From positions 187,036,387-187,100,386 of the forward strand of contig OV050030.1 in the NCBI GenBank assembly GCA_920105625.2: 64,000 bases of DNA, read 5' to 3'. The translations under genes and the position numbers were made by a program. Positions 1 to 11,875 of this stretch are shown piece by piece. Each line of letters begins with the position of its first letter. Within the stretch, counting starts at the first letter, position 1. Source of the stretch: Clusia tigrina (lineage: Eukaryota > Arthropoda > Insecta > Diptera > Clusiidae). The notes beneath the pieces are model-generated. The model was not told the DNA's origin. It did no database searches and saw nothing but the letters and a program-made list of their open reading frames with translations.

Positions 1-32
1 GCCTTGAACGAGATGAGATCAGCAAGTATCAA

Positions 33-2296
33 ATGGGTCAATACGTGAACTGCAATGAAGCGCTTTGGAGAATATTTTCTTTTGTAACTCATGAGCGTTT
101 TCCGACTGTTGTGCATCTCGCAGTTCATTTGGAGAATGGCCAAGGAGTGTATTTCAACCCAGAGAATGCAGTGCAGCGAGCGGAAATACCACCATCAACA
201 ACATTGACGAGTTTTTTCTCAACTTGCGCCAGTGATCCGTTTGCGAGAGCATTGCTTTATTCGGAAATGCCTCGATATTATACATGGAATGCATCGTCGA
301 AAAAATGGTTACGCAGAAAGCAAGGCCAACCAGTAGATGGACATCCAGGTGTGTTCTCAACTAATGCATTAGGACGAATTTACACAATCCACCCGAAAAA
401 CGACGAGTGCTTCCACCTTCGGTTACTATTGATTAATGTACGCGGTTCAACTTCATTTCAGTCATTGCGTACTGTGAATGGTACGGTGTGTGCAACTTTT
501 CGAGAAGCATGCCAGCAATTACAATTGCTGGAACATGACAATCACTGGAATCAAACGATGGTCGATGCGATAGCTACTTCGCATGCCACTGAAGTTCGCA
601 CACTTTTCGCGATGATCATTTCGACATGTCAGCCTTCAAATCCGCGTCAATTATGGAATACGTAGAAAAATTACAGTGCCGAAGACATTTTACATCGTAT
701 TCGAGTGGCAACATGGAATTCAGAATTGCAAATGAACGATGACATCTACAATGAAACACTGGTGTTGATTGAAGATTTGTGTTTCCTTATGAGTGGTAAA
801 CAATTGACTGAAATTCATATGCAAGCGCCAAATCGTCAAATCAGAGATGTACTGAATCGTGAATTGGAACGTGAGCGTGCATACGACAGAATAACTTTGG
901 AACAACAAGTACAAATAAATGTTCCATTATTGAATGAGCAGCAAAAGAGTGCGTATGATGAATTGATGAAGGCTGTCAATGATGGAAACGGTGGACTATT
1001 TTTTCTTGATGCGCCCGGCGGAACTGGTAAAACGTTCCTGATATCATTGATTTTGGCAACAATACGATCTCAAAATGGCAATGCGTTGGCTCTCGCATCT
1101 ACTGGGATTGCTGCAACTCTACTAGAAGGTGGAAGAAAGGCACATTCGGCACTGAAGCTTCCGTTAAACCTGCAAATCAATGAAACCCCTGTTTGCAACA
1201 TTTCAAAGCAATCAGCTATGGCAAAAGTGTTGAAGAATTGTAAACTGATAGTATGGGATGAGTGCACAATGGCTCACAAACGGTCTCTATAAGCACTTGA
1301 CAGAACAATGAAAGATCTGCGGAATAATAATCGTCGCTTTAGTGGCGCAATGATACTGTTAGCAGGCAATTTTCGACAAACACTTCCTGTTATTCCGAAA
1401 TCAACAGCGGCGGATGAATTGAACGCATGTCTCAAGTCATCGTATTTGTGGTGGTACGTGAAAACCATTCGATTGACTATGAATATGCGAGTGTTCCTGC
1501 AACAGGATAGCACCGCAGAAGTTTTCTCTAAAGAACTGCTAAGAATTGGAAATGGGCAAATTCCGGTTGATACTTCCAGTGGTTTGATATCAATTCCACC
1601 TGCCATTTGTCAATTCACTTCGACGGAAGCTGAACTCATCACGAATGTTTATCCGAACATTGGCCAAAATTATCGTAACTACGATTGGTTGAGTGCACGC
1701 GCAATTTTAGCTGCCAAAAATACCGATGTTAATGACTTAAACTGGACGATTCAAAGTCAAATTCCGGGAGATTTCGCTCATACAAATCGATCGATCGTGT
1801 TGAAAATGAAGACGAAGCCGTGAATTATCCAGTGGAATTTCTAAATTCTTTGGATTTGCCCGGCATGCCGCCGAATCATTTGCGTGTCAAAGTTGGATCT
1901 GTCATTATTATGCTTCGCAATCTTCATGCGCCGAAACTGTGTAATGGAACCCGACTGATTGTGACGCAGCTATCGAATAATGTGATATTTGCAAGAATTT
2001 TGAAAGGGACTTACAAGGAGGCAGAATGCTTGATTCCACGAATTCCTTTGAGTTCCAACGATTTGCCATTTCAGTTCAAACGTATTCAGTTTCCAGTGAA
2101 ACTTGCATTTGCGATGACAATCAACAGGTCACAAGGACATTCGTTGGAAGTGTCTGGCATAAATCTGGAAATGCCATGTTTTTCACACGGCCAGCTATAC
2201 GTGGCGTGTTCACGAGTTGGAAAACCATCTTCTCTGTACATTTACGCACCGGAACAGAAAACAAAAAATGTTGTTTATCAAGCTGCGCTACATTGA
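33..2296 (+). pseudogene. Helitron PIF1-like helicase, broken
   Basis: Helicase half of the Helitron Rep-helicase protein, which unwinds DNA during rolling-circle transposition. The first segment (33-665) resembles the region linking Rep to helicase in insect Helitrons. The second (705-1292) has a Walker A GGTGKT near residue 105 and a Walker B-type WDEC near its end. The third (1308-1823) carries a GNFRQTLPV motif. The fourth (1820-2296) has the C-terminal helicase motifs [12 protein letters not shown] and LYVACSRV. An in-frame TAG at 663-665 and a TAA at 1290-1292 interrupt one frame, and a frameshift near 1820 moves to another. Motif order and spacing agree with PIF1 helicases, so identity is sure; function is lost. 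Confidence 0.93.
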
Positions 2297-2380
2297 AAAA
2301 AATGTAGAAAAATCGCAAATAAATGATTTTCAACACAATATAAATTCAACTTTCTTTTCTTTTCAAAACACATAATTTCA

Positions 2381-2409
2381 CGCAGGGCAACGCCTGCGGG
2401 GTCAGCTAG
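2381..2409 (+). other. Helitron 3' terminal hairpin and CTAG end
   Basis: A GC stem of 6 bp with a 6-nt loop lies 7 nt before CTAG. This is the termination signal of Helitrons; it marks the element-host junction to the base. Confidence 0.9.
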
Positions 2410-2499
2410 TTATTTTTATAAATTTATTATATTTCCGTTTTTTTTGTTATTTTTCTGCAAAGAATTTTTGTCGAAACAATCTTTATACGAAGCTTTCCG

Positions 2500-4017
2500 A
2501 TTTTCTCTCCATCAAGGAGACAGCGTAGAGTGACAATTCTTGCTCAGGAGTTTCTGGTGGTCAGTAAGCATCTGAACAAGGCCACCATAGCTGAGGATAT
2601 TATTAGAGGTACTTGGGAAGCAGCTGGATGTGTCCAATGACTCCGATCGCTATGGTAGGCCTATGGCGGAACACAGGAAACAAACATCAGCCTGGCCCCA
2701 AGTGTTGCAGCTGCCCTGATTGCAACATGTAAGGTTAAAATCGACCTACTGCCGTGTGAGGGCAATGGTGACCCCTATCCGATGCTATAAATGCGTGGAC
2801 TTTGGACGCATATCACAGAAGTGCTGCAGCAATGATGATGGGCGCGGCAACTGTTTCAAATGTGGCGCAGAAGCCCACAATGCCAGAGAATGCGACAAAA
2901 AGTCAAACTGAGCACTATCCAAGGGGTCTGATGGATGTACAGCATCCGACAGGCGACGACTCATATTCGTCGTACCAAAAGGCGGTGAAGGAAATGAAAC
3001 ATGGAATATGAGATTACTCCAGCTCTTCTCAACCATTGGGAGGCAGCACAAAATCTCCTGGAACATACATTGAGAGAACGAGACATAGATGTGGTTGTAA
3101 TATCTGAGCCAATAAAGCTAAATAAAGTGGCGTGTGGTTACAGGACAATAGCAACAAAGCAGCGCTGTGAGTGTGTTGTGCCAGACCGCAACAAGTCAGC
3201 GGGAGGCTTTCTGGTAACGGATACGCCAGAGGAACCATTGGAAAAACAACGGGGTACAGTTGCTACATGCCACCTACCCATGGGAGAGTTCTAGTCGGCT
3301 ATTGACAGTCCATTTCAATGCAGGGGCAACTGAGTGAGGATGCAGCCGAACATAACCGAAGCCACAATCGCTCAAGGATGCCCTTGCACCAAAAAATATG
3401 GTACTTATGAATGCAGGGGATAGCACCTACATTAAGAGAGGTGCGAGCTCAGTGATAAACCTCACGTTTCTGAGCGAAAGACTGGCCAGAGGAACAAAAT
3501 GGCAATTGAGCAACCACTATACACACAGTGACCACAGGGCACGACGGATGAAATGGCAGACCAGTTCGCCAATCAAATGGAAAACAATATGTTGGAAAAG
3601 CTACGGAGGACATCACAATCTAGTATTTTGGTGGACTGACCAGATAGCTGATCTATGCAAGGCATGCCGTGCAGCAAGGCGGAGCTATCAGCGCTCTATA
3701 AAGAAGCAGAATTGCGCAGAGATGCTATAGAATTTCAGGAACGTCAAGAAGGATCTGAAAGATGCCATCAACCAGAGCAGGAGCTTCACGGAGCTGTCTG
3801 CGCAAGTCGAAGACGATACATGGGGAACAGCGTACAAGCTAGTGATGAGAAAACTTCCTTTCTGCAGGCAGCCTGCCCCAAGCAGACCGAACTTACTTCA
3901 CAGAATTGTAAAACAACTCTTTCCGCTACAAAGCTACTGCCCTGAACAGCTTCCTAATGTGCTGAGGTTGCTAGAGGCTATATGATGTGACAGTAGAGGA
4001 GGTGCTGCGGGAGTTAC
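2500..4017 (+). pseudogene. R1-like non-LTR retrotransposon fragment (gag knuckles, endonuclease, RT start)
   Basis: Decayed R1-clade element. 2720-2911 encodes the end of ORF1 with CCHC knuckles (CYKCVDFG..., then CFKCGAEAHNAREC). 3001-3294 encodes the APE-type endonuclease start (AAQNLLEHTLRERDIDVVVI followed by SEP). 3398-3730 encodes the endonuclease end with a SDHRA motif and the WWTDQIADL linker towards RT. Around 3990-4017 VEEVLRELR fits the first RT helix. Several frameshifts separate these parts. The fragment stops abruptly where the minus-strand errantivirus LTR begins. It is related to, but clearly older than, the R1-like copies at 39.7 and 49.3 kb. Confidence 0.8.
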
Positions 4018-4330
4018 GTGTTGAAATAAAACTCAACCGTTCAATTTCACAATCAGTCTTTAATGAATAAAATAATTTACAAATACAAGTATGCATACCT
4101 TAAAATATGCTTATTTTAAGGAATAAATTTGATGTTTTTAATGACAATATGAATTGGGTGATTTTACACAGAATTTGAGTTTACTGATCATTTAAAATTG
4201 ATGTTTTTAATGAGAATATGAATTGGATGATATTACAAACAATTTGGGATGGATGATTTTAAAAAGAATTTGATATTGATGCTGTTGTTGATATTGGTAG
4301 TTATTGTTGTTGGGTCGTTGTGGTTCGCAT
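4018..4330 (-). repeat. Errantivirus 3' LTR (approximate)
   Basis: Lies directly downstream (minus direction) of the env end and of a purine tract AAGGGGGAGGA (about 4335-4347) that serves as polypurine tract. It contains a tandem duplication of about 70 bp (starts near 4128 and 4198). The right edge against R1-like coding sequence is near 4018. Exact LTR ends are not certain because the partner 5' LTR is missing. Confidence 0.6.
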
Positions 4331-5458
4331 AAGTCCTCCCCCTTAATAGAGCGATAGCCATAGCGCAGTTCATGGTGTTCAGTGATATTGCTGAAAGCTG
4401 CGATCTTATAGGGTGCTCTAGTAGCGATGTATATTGTTACAGCGAACAGGAGTAATGCCAGTATGATGATGGCTGCGTATGTATATGTTGTTGTAGTGCA
4501 TTTTTCGGTTTATGAGTACTAGAGTCATCTCCAAAACGATTTGGGCTTCGAACCGGTATGTTTGGAGTTTCTGCATGTTTCGGGTTTCTATTGTTGATTT
4601 TTAGTTAATGTTGCTATCTGGAGGTGGTATAATGTGGACTTCATCCCAGTAAGTGTTTCGGTTGTATCGGATATTCGATGCCATTGACCTCTACCTTGTA
4701 GTGCTGAAAATGTGCCAGTGTGGTGCCTTCTATTGACTGTTGCAAATTACTGCAATTAGTATTGACTAGTAATTTTGGTCTATTAATAAAAAATAATTAT
4801 GTTCTGTTTGTGTTATTGTGGTAATATTCCCAATGTCGTTGAGTCGCCAGTGTGCCACTTTGTTGTTCATGAGTTGTCTAATGCACCTTGAATTTTCTGA
4901 CTCATCTTGGTACATGGATCGGTGCAGAGAAACATACCTTCTACTTTACGGCAACGTTCGCCCAAATATTGAATTGTGTTTTTATTGTATGTTATATATG
5001 GTTTTATTATAATGAATTTCGTAGTTAGTAGTGGTAATATGTGAAATTGAAATAATATTCATTAAATATTAAGTTAGAGTTATTAATAATATGTCTACAA
5101 TCACAGTAGCTCGTATAAATGTTCATCTGATTTTATATTCATAGATTGAATTATCATATATTGTTGTATTTCATTTATTTTTTTGCATTTAATAATTTTA
5201 ATATAAACTTTTATTTTGCTAATATTGTTGATTCTGCAATATTGGAAATCTGATTTGACAACATGTCGATATTGTAGTTTATCTGATTAAGGTATTGCAT
5301 CTCAGTTATCAAATCTTCATTATGCTTTATTTTATTAGCAGATTGTTTAGCCTATTGATTGAAATAACTTCCAATATTCGCCTTCTCTCCTTATGTGAGC
5401 GATTATAGTTTTGAATCCTTCAATCATCTGTATATTTATTTTATTGTGATTTTCTTAG
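4320..5458 (-). pseudogene. Errantivirus env, C-terminal half
   Basis: Remnant of the envelope gene of an insect endogenous retrovirus (Ty3/Gypsy). The minus strand reads a strongly hydrophobic anchor (AAIIILALLLFAVTIYIATR, about 4415-4470) followed by a short tail rich in Asn and Gln. Upstream, 5250-5350 reads an Asn/Ile-rich helical segment of the transmembrane subunit and around 5400 a basic stretch (NRSHKERR) like the cleavage region. Many frameshifts. It belongs to the exploded element whose pol lies at 7.3-7.8, 11.3-11.9, 16.7-17.3 and 24.1-25.6 kb. Confidence 0.7.
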
Positions 5459-6234
5459 CGTTGTATAACGCTTTTCGCCACGGCATTCATGCTATTTCAA
5501 AATGAGAGTGTCATATTTTGAGAAAATAAAGGGTAAAGTGGTGAGTGCTGGCATGTTCCATAGCAAAAGTTAGGGCCAAAAGTGCAGTGAGGTAAGGGGT
5601 ATATTTGAGTAAGCTGATTGCTTTTTAGTTATTTTACATTAGGGACTCTCAAAAATGCCACGGCGAGTTCGTGCCCCTCACGAATAAGATCGTGTTTCAC
5701 ACCGACACTGCCGAAAGCCACTAGCAATGTGCTGAGTGCCGCTAGCAAACACATTCAGTCGACAATCAGACTTCAACAAAGCAGCAATGTATCGCTTTGT
5801 TATTATTTATTATATGGAAATGTATGTGTGATCAAAACAACCTGAGCGACGCTGCTTTACATGTTGTAATTTGCTTCAGTCGCTTCATTGCAATCATGTT
5901 GATAATATCTATGTTTGTCACAATAATAAAATTATAAATTGAATGTTCTTTAAAGCTTTGATTTCTAACGTTATTTATTTTATTAAAAATTAGTGTTCCA
6001 ATTATAATTTGTAATTTTAGTTAATATGCGAATACAGACATGAAATTAAACTATTAGCGCTATCTGTTGTCAATATGCAATTATAATTGTAGCAAGTAGA
6101 CATTTTGAATGTTTTATTATGTACTTATAGCCAAAGTATCTGAATAAATAAATTTCAAAATTTCAAAATTTATTTTCGTCTTTTATTATCTCATGCATTA
6201 GTTATTTTATAAAAAAAAAAAACGTTATTCAACG
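5459..6234. mobile_element. Possible small inverted-repeat insertion in env
   Basis: CGTTGTATAACG at 5459-5470 is matched, inverted, by CGTTATTCAACG at 6223-6234 (11 of 12). The interior (5471-6222) has no coding sequence I recognise and ends in an A-rich run. It separates two env-like stretches, so an inserted MITE is plausible, but no clear target duplication is visible. Confidence 0.3.
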
Positions 6235-6289
6235 TACGACGCCACGATATATCTATTCTATTTGCTTTTGGATATTGTTTTCATTTGAA

Positions 6290-7040
6290 TTTAAAATCTA
6301 TATGTGAGTATTCAGTTAATGCGCATCGTTTGCATCCATATTGCCTGTACAGTTGATCGATGACCCCATCTATTAGTCCTGGTGTCAATGAGTTTAGCTT
6401 TTTTTTGAGTCCTATAAGTTTTAGTCTTGTTATGTTTGTAGATTCTTTAATTGTACCGAATTTTTCAAATGAACTTAAAGATTTTTCTAAGTTCTCAACA
6501 TTTTGACAAACAGCTAAGGTATATTATTAATATGCCTTAGCTATTTGTCAAATCGCGTACTTAAGCTGTTGTCAAAGCTAACCTGAAATTATTGTTTGTC
6601 TTATAAATTTTTATATTTGTTTTTTATGCTATGCATACATACGCCTATGCAAGGAGTTCAAAGAGCCCATTATTATCATACTTCTGTACACTTCCTTGGT
6701 ACGCCCATCATTAGAATAAGCCAGTGTTGTTTGGTATCCTAGATATGCCTATTAGTCAGATGCTATTGAATAACTGCTATTGAATTTTCAACTTCCCTCT
6801 TATGTGAGTCGTCTTAAACTTATTCTTCTCCCCTATCTTAAAACACGTAGAACTATGCTTAATAAATTTTTTATGTTTGAACTCATGAGTTGTGAAGTAA
6901 AAAGTAGTTTCTTGCTTGGCATTCTGTACTTTAATGCTCCTGCAAAATAACAAAGGAATTTCACTCCCTTGTATCTCCATCCTTGTAATCGGAATTATTT
7001 AGATTTTGCGCCGTTTCGTAGTGTGTGTTATGATTTCAAT
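6290..7040 (-). pseudogene. Errantivirus env, N-terminal half, and pol/env junction
   Basis: The minus strand at 6310-6490 reads KKKLNSLTPGLIDGVIDQLY preceded by a Lys/Ile-rich stretch, consistent with the surface subunit of errantivirus env. An open stretch at 6777-6980 lies upstream with no recognisable domain. Position between the integrase end (7.3-7.8 kb) and the env C-terminal half fits. Identity rests partly on gene order. Confidence 0.5.
6502..6552. repeat. 18-bp inverted repeat (hairpin)
   Basis: Arms 6502-6519 and 6535-6552 pair at 17 of 18 positions; the 15-nt loop can pair a further 5 bp internally. It sits in decayed env sequence. Confidence 0.7.
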
Positions 7041-7329
7041 TTAGTTTCGGAGGTAATTTGTTTGGAGGAATCCAAACCGTTGTTCTCTTTGTATATCTTT
7101 GTACATACATATGTTTAATACCCTTAACTGTTATGTTAGGGAGCTGGTTTTAGTGGGTAAAAATCTCACACTCTTGGGTGGTGCATACCCTCTCGTGTCT
7201 TTTTGACGATTTCCCCTCCCTCTGGATAAAAAGGAAATTTTATATAAATATTCATATTTTTTATATTTATATTTATATTTATATACATATATATCTTCTA
7301 TTTGAAATTGAGTGCATACTATATTTGTG
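7041..7329. repeat. R1-type 3' UTR-like sequence and AT-rich tract
   Basis: GGTTTTAGTGGGT at 7146-7158 followed by TCTCACACTC and, further on, GGTGCATACCC resembles the 3' untranslated end of R1-type elements. The same 13-mer occurs in the 3' UTR of R1 copy A at 43,434-43,446. A TATA-rich simple tract follows at 7240-7300. No gene seen. Confidence 0.5.
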
Positions 7330-7760
7330 TCTTTTTTTTATATATGTAGATCTGGTTTTTAATTTCTCTTTTTTGCTTGGAGAGTCCTGCGATAGGAGTA
7401 ACAATCGATAAGATGTTAATAATTATTTGTTTTTATAGCACTCCTGCATATGTATTTTCTTATTTAATTTTGTTATTACTGATATTTTCCCATCTTTTTT
7501 TTTACGTGTTTTGTAAATCTAGGATTCTCCCCGTTGTTAATTTAATTTATTTATTCTTTTATTTGAGATTTCTTCGATTTTACAGTGAGATAAAGTTTTT
7601 CTTGGAATTCATTTAATTTTTTTTAGTTATTAAAAGTAATATTTTCATACAATTAATATGGTTTTCCAAAAAATAATTTATATGGTGTATGATTTCTGCT
7701 TGAATGAATATCCTTATTGTAAGTAATTATAATTTCTGTGAATATGTCTTCATGTTATAT
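7330..7760 (-). pseudogene. Errantivirus integrase, C-terminal part
   Basis: The minus strand reads an integrase tail (EIIITYNKDIHSSRNHTPYK followed by LFFGKPY) and then a Lys-rich region. This continues directly from the integrase core whose frame breaks off at 11,286; the 3.5 kb between them is an insertion of RTE and R1-like sequence. Stops and frameshifts are frequent after the first 40 codons. Confidence 0.75.
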
Positions 7761-10005
7761 ACCTTACTTACTTAGTGTCGTGGCCTAATCGCAGAATCTG
7801 CGAAACAACCCGCTATCGGGTTATGACCGAACTTAACAGCGCTCGCCGGGCGCCTCTGCTTTGCACGCGTCTTCTCCAATCCGTTATACCAAGCGTGGTT
7901 AGGGATTCCTCGACTTGGTCCTTCTATCGGAGGCATGGTCGTCCCCTACGTATTCGTCCAGCGGTTTCCGCTTCGAACACCGTTTTCGCTGGAGTTTCTT
8001 CGTCCATACGCACGATATGTCCAAGCCAGCGCAGACGTTGCACAATGATGCGTCTAACTATGTGCAATACTAACGTAGAGCTGGTACAGTTCTCGGTTCA
8101 GCCGAATACGGTAGTCGTCGCCGACACGAACAGGACCAAAGATTTAGCGAAGAATTTTCCTCTCAAACGCCCCAAACGCGGCTGCATCTGTATTAGCTTT
8201 GTACGAATACCGAACACAGACATGGTGGTATATTCCTATATCCCTTATCGGGCTATCGAAAGCAGCTTTAAAGTCGACAAAGAGATGATGGGTGTCGATC
8301 TGTTTCTGGTGGGGTTTCTCCAGGATTTGGTGAAGATCTGGTCAACGGTGGACCTTGCAGGTCTAAAACCGCATTGATAAGGTCCAATCAGTGTGTTGGC
8401 ATATGGTTTTAGTCTATCAAACAATATACTAGACATTACCTAATAAGAGATGGCAATAAGACTGATTCCCCGGTAGTTGGCGCATATCATCGGGTCACCT
8501 TTCTTCAATACAGGACAGAGAATACGGAGATTTCAATCGTCGGGCATGCACTTCTAGCCATATTTTACTGATGAGCTGACGCATGCACCCTATCAGCTCA
8601 TCACGGCCGGCCTTGAAAAATTCAGCAGGCAGTCCATCGGCACCAGTTGCTTTGTTGTTCTTTAGTCGCTGAATAGCAACTCTGACCTCGTCGTGGCTAG
8701 GTGGTGGAAGAACCACTCTGTCATCGTAAATTGGTGGTATCGGTTTGAGTTCTCCAGAGGTGATTTTGGTGGCATCATCTCCTGCCAGCAATTTAGAGAA
8801 ATGTTACCTCCATAATCTCAGTGTGCATCTCTACAGGTAGATGCTCCTGGCTTGAAACCTTCGGTTAGACGCCTGACCTGTTGATAAAATTTTGAGCATC
8901 ATTTCTGTCCCGGTACATCTTGAGTTCCCCGCACTCACGCCTTTCTTGCTCGCGTTTATTTCTTCTGAAAAGGCGCCTCTCTTTCGTTCTCCTCACCCGG
9001 TATTTTTCACACACGGCTCGCGTTGCAGCAGACTGCAGCGTTCGTTTGTAGGCGGCGCTTTCGTTGGAGTAGCTTCGCGACAGTCCTGATCATACCATTG
9101 GTTTCGTGGTGGTGGGCGTCTGAAGCCAACAAATTTCTCTGCAGCGGTACGCATGGATCAGGATATATGTGCCCAAAGTCCGCCGGCATCGTCGGGTAAA
9201 GGGTCAAGTTGGTGGAGCAGTTCCGAGAATTGAGCGGAATAGACCTCGGCTGTCCGTTGTAATTGCGGCTTAGCGACGTCCATCTTTCCTTGGGTACCTG
9301 ATCTACTTTATTCGCATTGCACAATTACATGCGTATCTTGGTTGCGACAAGATATTGACTCCCTTGAACTCACGAACATCTAGCACGCTGGAAATATGCC
9401 TTCCGTCGATTACAACATGAAAAATTTGGTAGCGCTTGTGTTGATCAGTGGACAACCATGTGACTTTGTGGATATCGAGGTTTTGGAATCTGGTGCTACT
9501 AACTACAATGTTAAGCCGAGGCGAAGTCGATCAGCCGTAGACCTTTGTTCGATGTGGTCTCGTGAAGGCTGAACTGACCGGCGCTGGGTCCAAATATGCT
9601 TTCTCGTCTGACCTTTGAGTTGAAGTCCCCGTCGTGGGTTGGGCAGCGGACAGATGTGTTCTCGAGTCTCGCGTAGAATGCATCCTTAATAGCATCGTCC
9701 TTTTTCTCTGTCGGGGCGTGCGCGCCAATCAGGTTAATGCTGAAGAACTTAGCCTTGATGTGGATCGTGGCAAGCCTTTCGTTCACGGCTTTGAAACTGG
9801 AGGAGACCATTGTTCAAAGAAGTCCGCGTACCACAAATCCACATCCGAATTCGCGTCTCTCCGCATGGCATTTATAGTAGATATCATAGCTCGCTCGCTT
9901 AGAGCAAATATATCCTACCCATCTCATTTCTTGGATCGCGGTTACGTCAGCCTTTAATTTTTTCGAGGGTGTCCGCCAATTGGATAGAGGCACCTTCCTT
10001 ATTGG
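7761..10005 (-). mobile_element. RTE-type non-LTR retrotransposon, decayed
   Basis: Minus-strand element with one ORF. Endonuclease: 10,005-9000 reads LKADVTAIQEMRWVG near the start, then a segment at 9810-9511 with the GDFN motif and LIDFASARN; RT: 8791-8495 reads KNNKATGADGLPAEFFKAG and 8436-8245 reads IGPYQCGFRPARSTVDQIF. Domain order and wording are those of RTE/BovB-like elements. The 3' end (left, 7761-7775) has a short (TAAG)n tail typical of RTE. Frameshifts and stops throughout; inactive. Confidence 0.85.
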
Positions 10006-10960
10006 TCTGTACTCGGCCCTATCCTGTGGAACATCATGTATGATGGCATACCCGCTTGGACCTACCAATTGATGTAACGCTCACCCGGTACGCAGACGAC
10101 AGCGCGATGGTGGCAGTTGCAAAACCCATCTACACACTCTCACACGAGATACACCGACGCAATTGGGTGTGTTGTGGAGTGGCTCACTAATACAAAGCTG
10201 GAATTGGCCGCACAAAAACAGAGGCGGTACTACTTAGTACGAGGAAAGTAACCGAGGGGTTCACATTCACAGTGGGAAGCCAACAGATCGCATCCCAACA
10301 ACAACTTCGGTACCTGGGAGTAATTATTAACTCCAAGCTTACCTTCAAAGAGCATCTGAAAGCAGTTTGCGAAAAGGCTAAGAGATTAGACGGAGCACTT
10401 ACACGCATGATGCCGAATATTGGATGCCCACGCTCAAGTCAACGGAGACTACTATCTACTGTTACTAGCTCCATCATTTTGAATGCCGCGCCAATCTGAG
10501 TGGAATTAATGAATCCAGTCAAAAAGTAGACTGAGCGCACTACGCGTGACTAGCGCATTTCGCAGTGTATTGGACGAAGGAATTGGGATAATATCCAGCA
10601 AACCACCCACTGACTTGCTGGCGAAGGAAGAGGGCGAAACCCACAAACATCGACAAACCAGCGGAAAGAAAAAACACCATTGCGGAATGGCAACAGAGGC
10701 GGGAGCAATCCGAAAAGGGTCGATGGACTTTCATGCCCTCACATCACACTATGGGTAACAAGGACACACGGGAAACTTAACTACCACGTCACACAGTTGC
10801 TAACTGCTCACGGTTCTTTTAAGCAGTAACTCCATGAGAGTATGAGGAAAACCAGTACTGTCCATACTGCCCTGGGGTGCACGAGAACGCACACTACGTG
10901 TATTTCGACTGCCAGCACTTCAAAGGCATTCCGGACATTCCAAGAGCATATCCTTAAATC
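10006..10960 (+). pseudogene. R1-like reverse transcriptase, C-terminal part
   Basis: Plus-strand remnant. It begins with a GPILWNIMYDG motif (about 10,015), then a YADD-region remnant (RYADDSAMVAVAK-like, 10,090), and LMPNIGCPRSSQRRLLSTVT at 10,408-10,470 matches the same region of the R1-like copies at 42.5 and 63.6 kb. It ends with a CPYCPGVHENAHYVYFDC zinc motif at 10,855-10,910, the CCHC-type finger at the C-terminus of R1 ORF2. Multiple frameshifts. Confidence 0.8.
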
Positions 10961-11285
10961 ATTATCCTTTTTTCGTTTGCGGTGGTCGTCAACATTAAGA
11001 TAATTCTCATCCGATGCTTCTTTTTTATCCTCACTGGACTTGGTGGCGGATCCCGAACCCTACATTCAACACTGTTAGCGTCAGGGAAGACTCGCTGTAT
11101 ACATTAGCTCACAATCCAGCGGATGCTGAGATAGCTACCCAGGTGGCGCCACGTGGAGGCAGTGTGTCAACTTGCTACAGTTTGAAACAGAGATCCCTCT
11201 GGCCATCACCATGTTGAAGGCAATCAGAAGCTTTACTTTGCTCAAATAAAAGTTAGGACAACCAATGGTATATTCCTAGATTTCT
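10961..11285 (+). other. Probable R1-like 3' region, no gene seen
   Basis: 325 bp with no recognisable domain. It contains CAAATAAAAG near 11,245. Position suggests the 3' tail of the preceding R1-like fragment. The errantivirus integrase frame resumes at 11,286. Confidence 0.4.
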
Positions 11286-11875
11286 TTATTTTCCTTTAGA
11301 TGTAATTATCCTATAAATTTCAAATAAGGTAGAATGTAGCTTTTCAACTGGTGAATTGCTACTTGTCTGTTGGAATGAAGTGTAATGAAGTTTTATTTCG
11401 AAGTGTTGGCAAAACTCTTTAAATATGTTAGCTGAGAATTCGGAGCCTTGATCGCATATAACTTGTTTAATAAAGCCATAGACATTAATAAAGGAATTGA
11501 GAGTTTTAAGAGCAAGGATACTATTTCGTGCAGTTATTGTATAACCTGCTGCGAATTTGGAACATTTATCGATAACTGTTACTATGGATTGGCGGTTGAT
11601 TGTATATACTCGTATGTCAATATGTATTATGTCTAGTGGTATTTCTGGTTTGATAAAATTTGGCATTGGTGGATGTCTATAAAACTTTTCTAGTTTGTTT
11701 TTTTCACAGTTATTAATATTTTTAGTTATTTTTTGTTTCCTAATTGGGAAATAATATTTCCCTTGTAGATCCAATAAAGTTTCATGGATGACCCTATGAT
11801 TATTATTGTCGTAGAAGTCTCTAATACTTTGTTCTTGGTCGTCTTTGTCCTGAAGAATTTCTGTACATCTTACGA
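11286..11875 (-). pseudogene. Errantivirus integrase, zinc and core domains
   Basis: Integrase inserts retroviral cDNA into DNA. The minus strand shows the His pair of the zinc domain (NNNHRVIHETLLDL), one of the two Cys (NNCEKN; the second is lost), then the core with LDIIHIDI (first Asp), VICDQGSEF (second Asp) and SPVEKLHSTL (Glu). The upstream frame continues across the Jockey insertion: codons before 11,867 join those at 16,693 as KLFRLVR-CTEILQDKDDQEQ. The downstream frame continues at 7760. The core triad is visible, but the gene is scattered and interrupted. Confidence 0.85.
11867..11875. repeat. 9-bp target duplication of the Jockey insertion (left copy)
   Basis: ATCTTACGA here and again at 16,684-16,692. 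The sequence is read once in the errantivirus frame, so it is a duplication made by insertion of the element between the two. Confidence 0.85.

Larger units (their letters stand above)
1..2409 (+). mobile_element. Helitron, 3' part
   Basis: Rolling-circle DNA transposon whose 5' part, including the Rep nickase domain, lies before the window. The coding strand holds a PIF1-type helicase (separate entry). The 3' end is exact: a 6-bp perfect stem (CGCAGG/CCTGCG, 2381-2398) is followed by the canonical CTAG at 2406-2409 and a host T at 2410, as expected for insertion between A and T. Stops and a frameshift in the helicase make it non-autonomous. Confidence 0.9.

Noticed and set aside
2500..10960. 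R1-like fragments at 2.5-4.0 and 10.0-10.9 kb as two halves of one element
   Set aside because: The second lies inside an insertion within the errantivirus integrase, while the first lies outside the errantivirus; they cannot be simple halves of one insertion.
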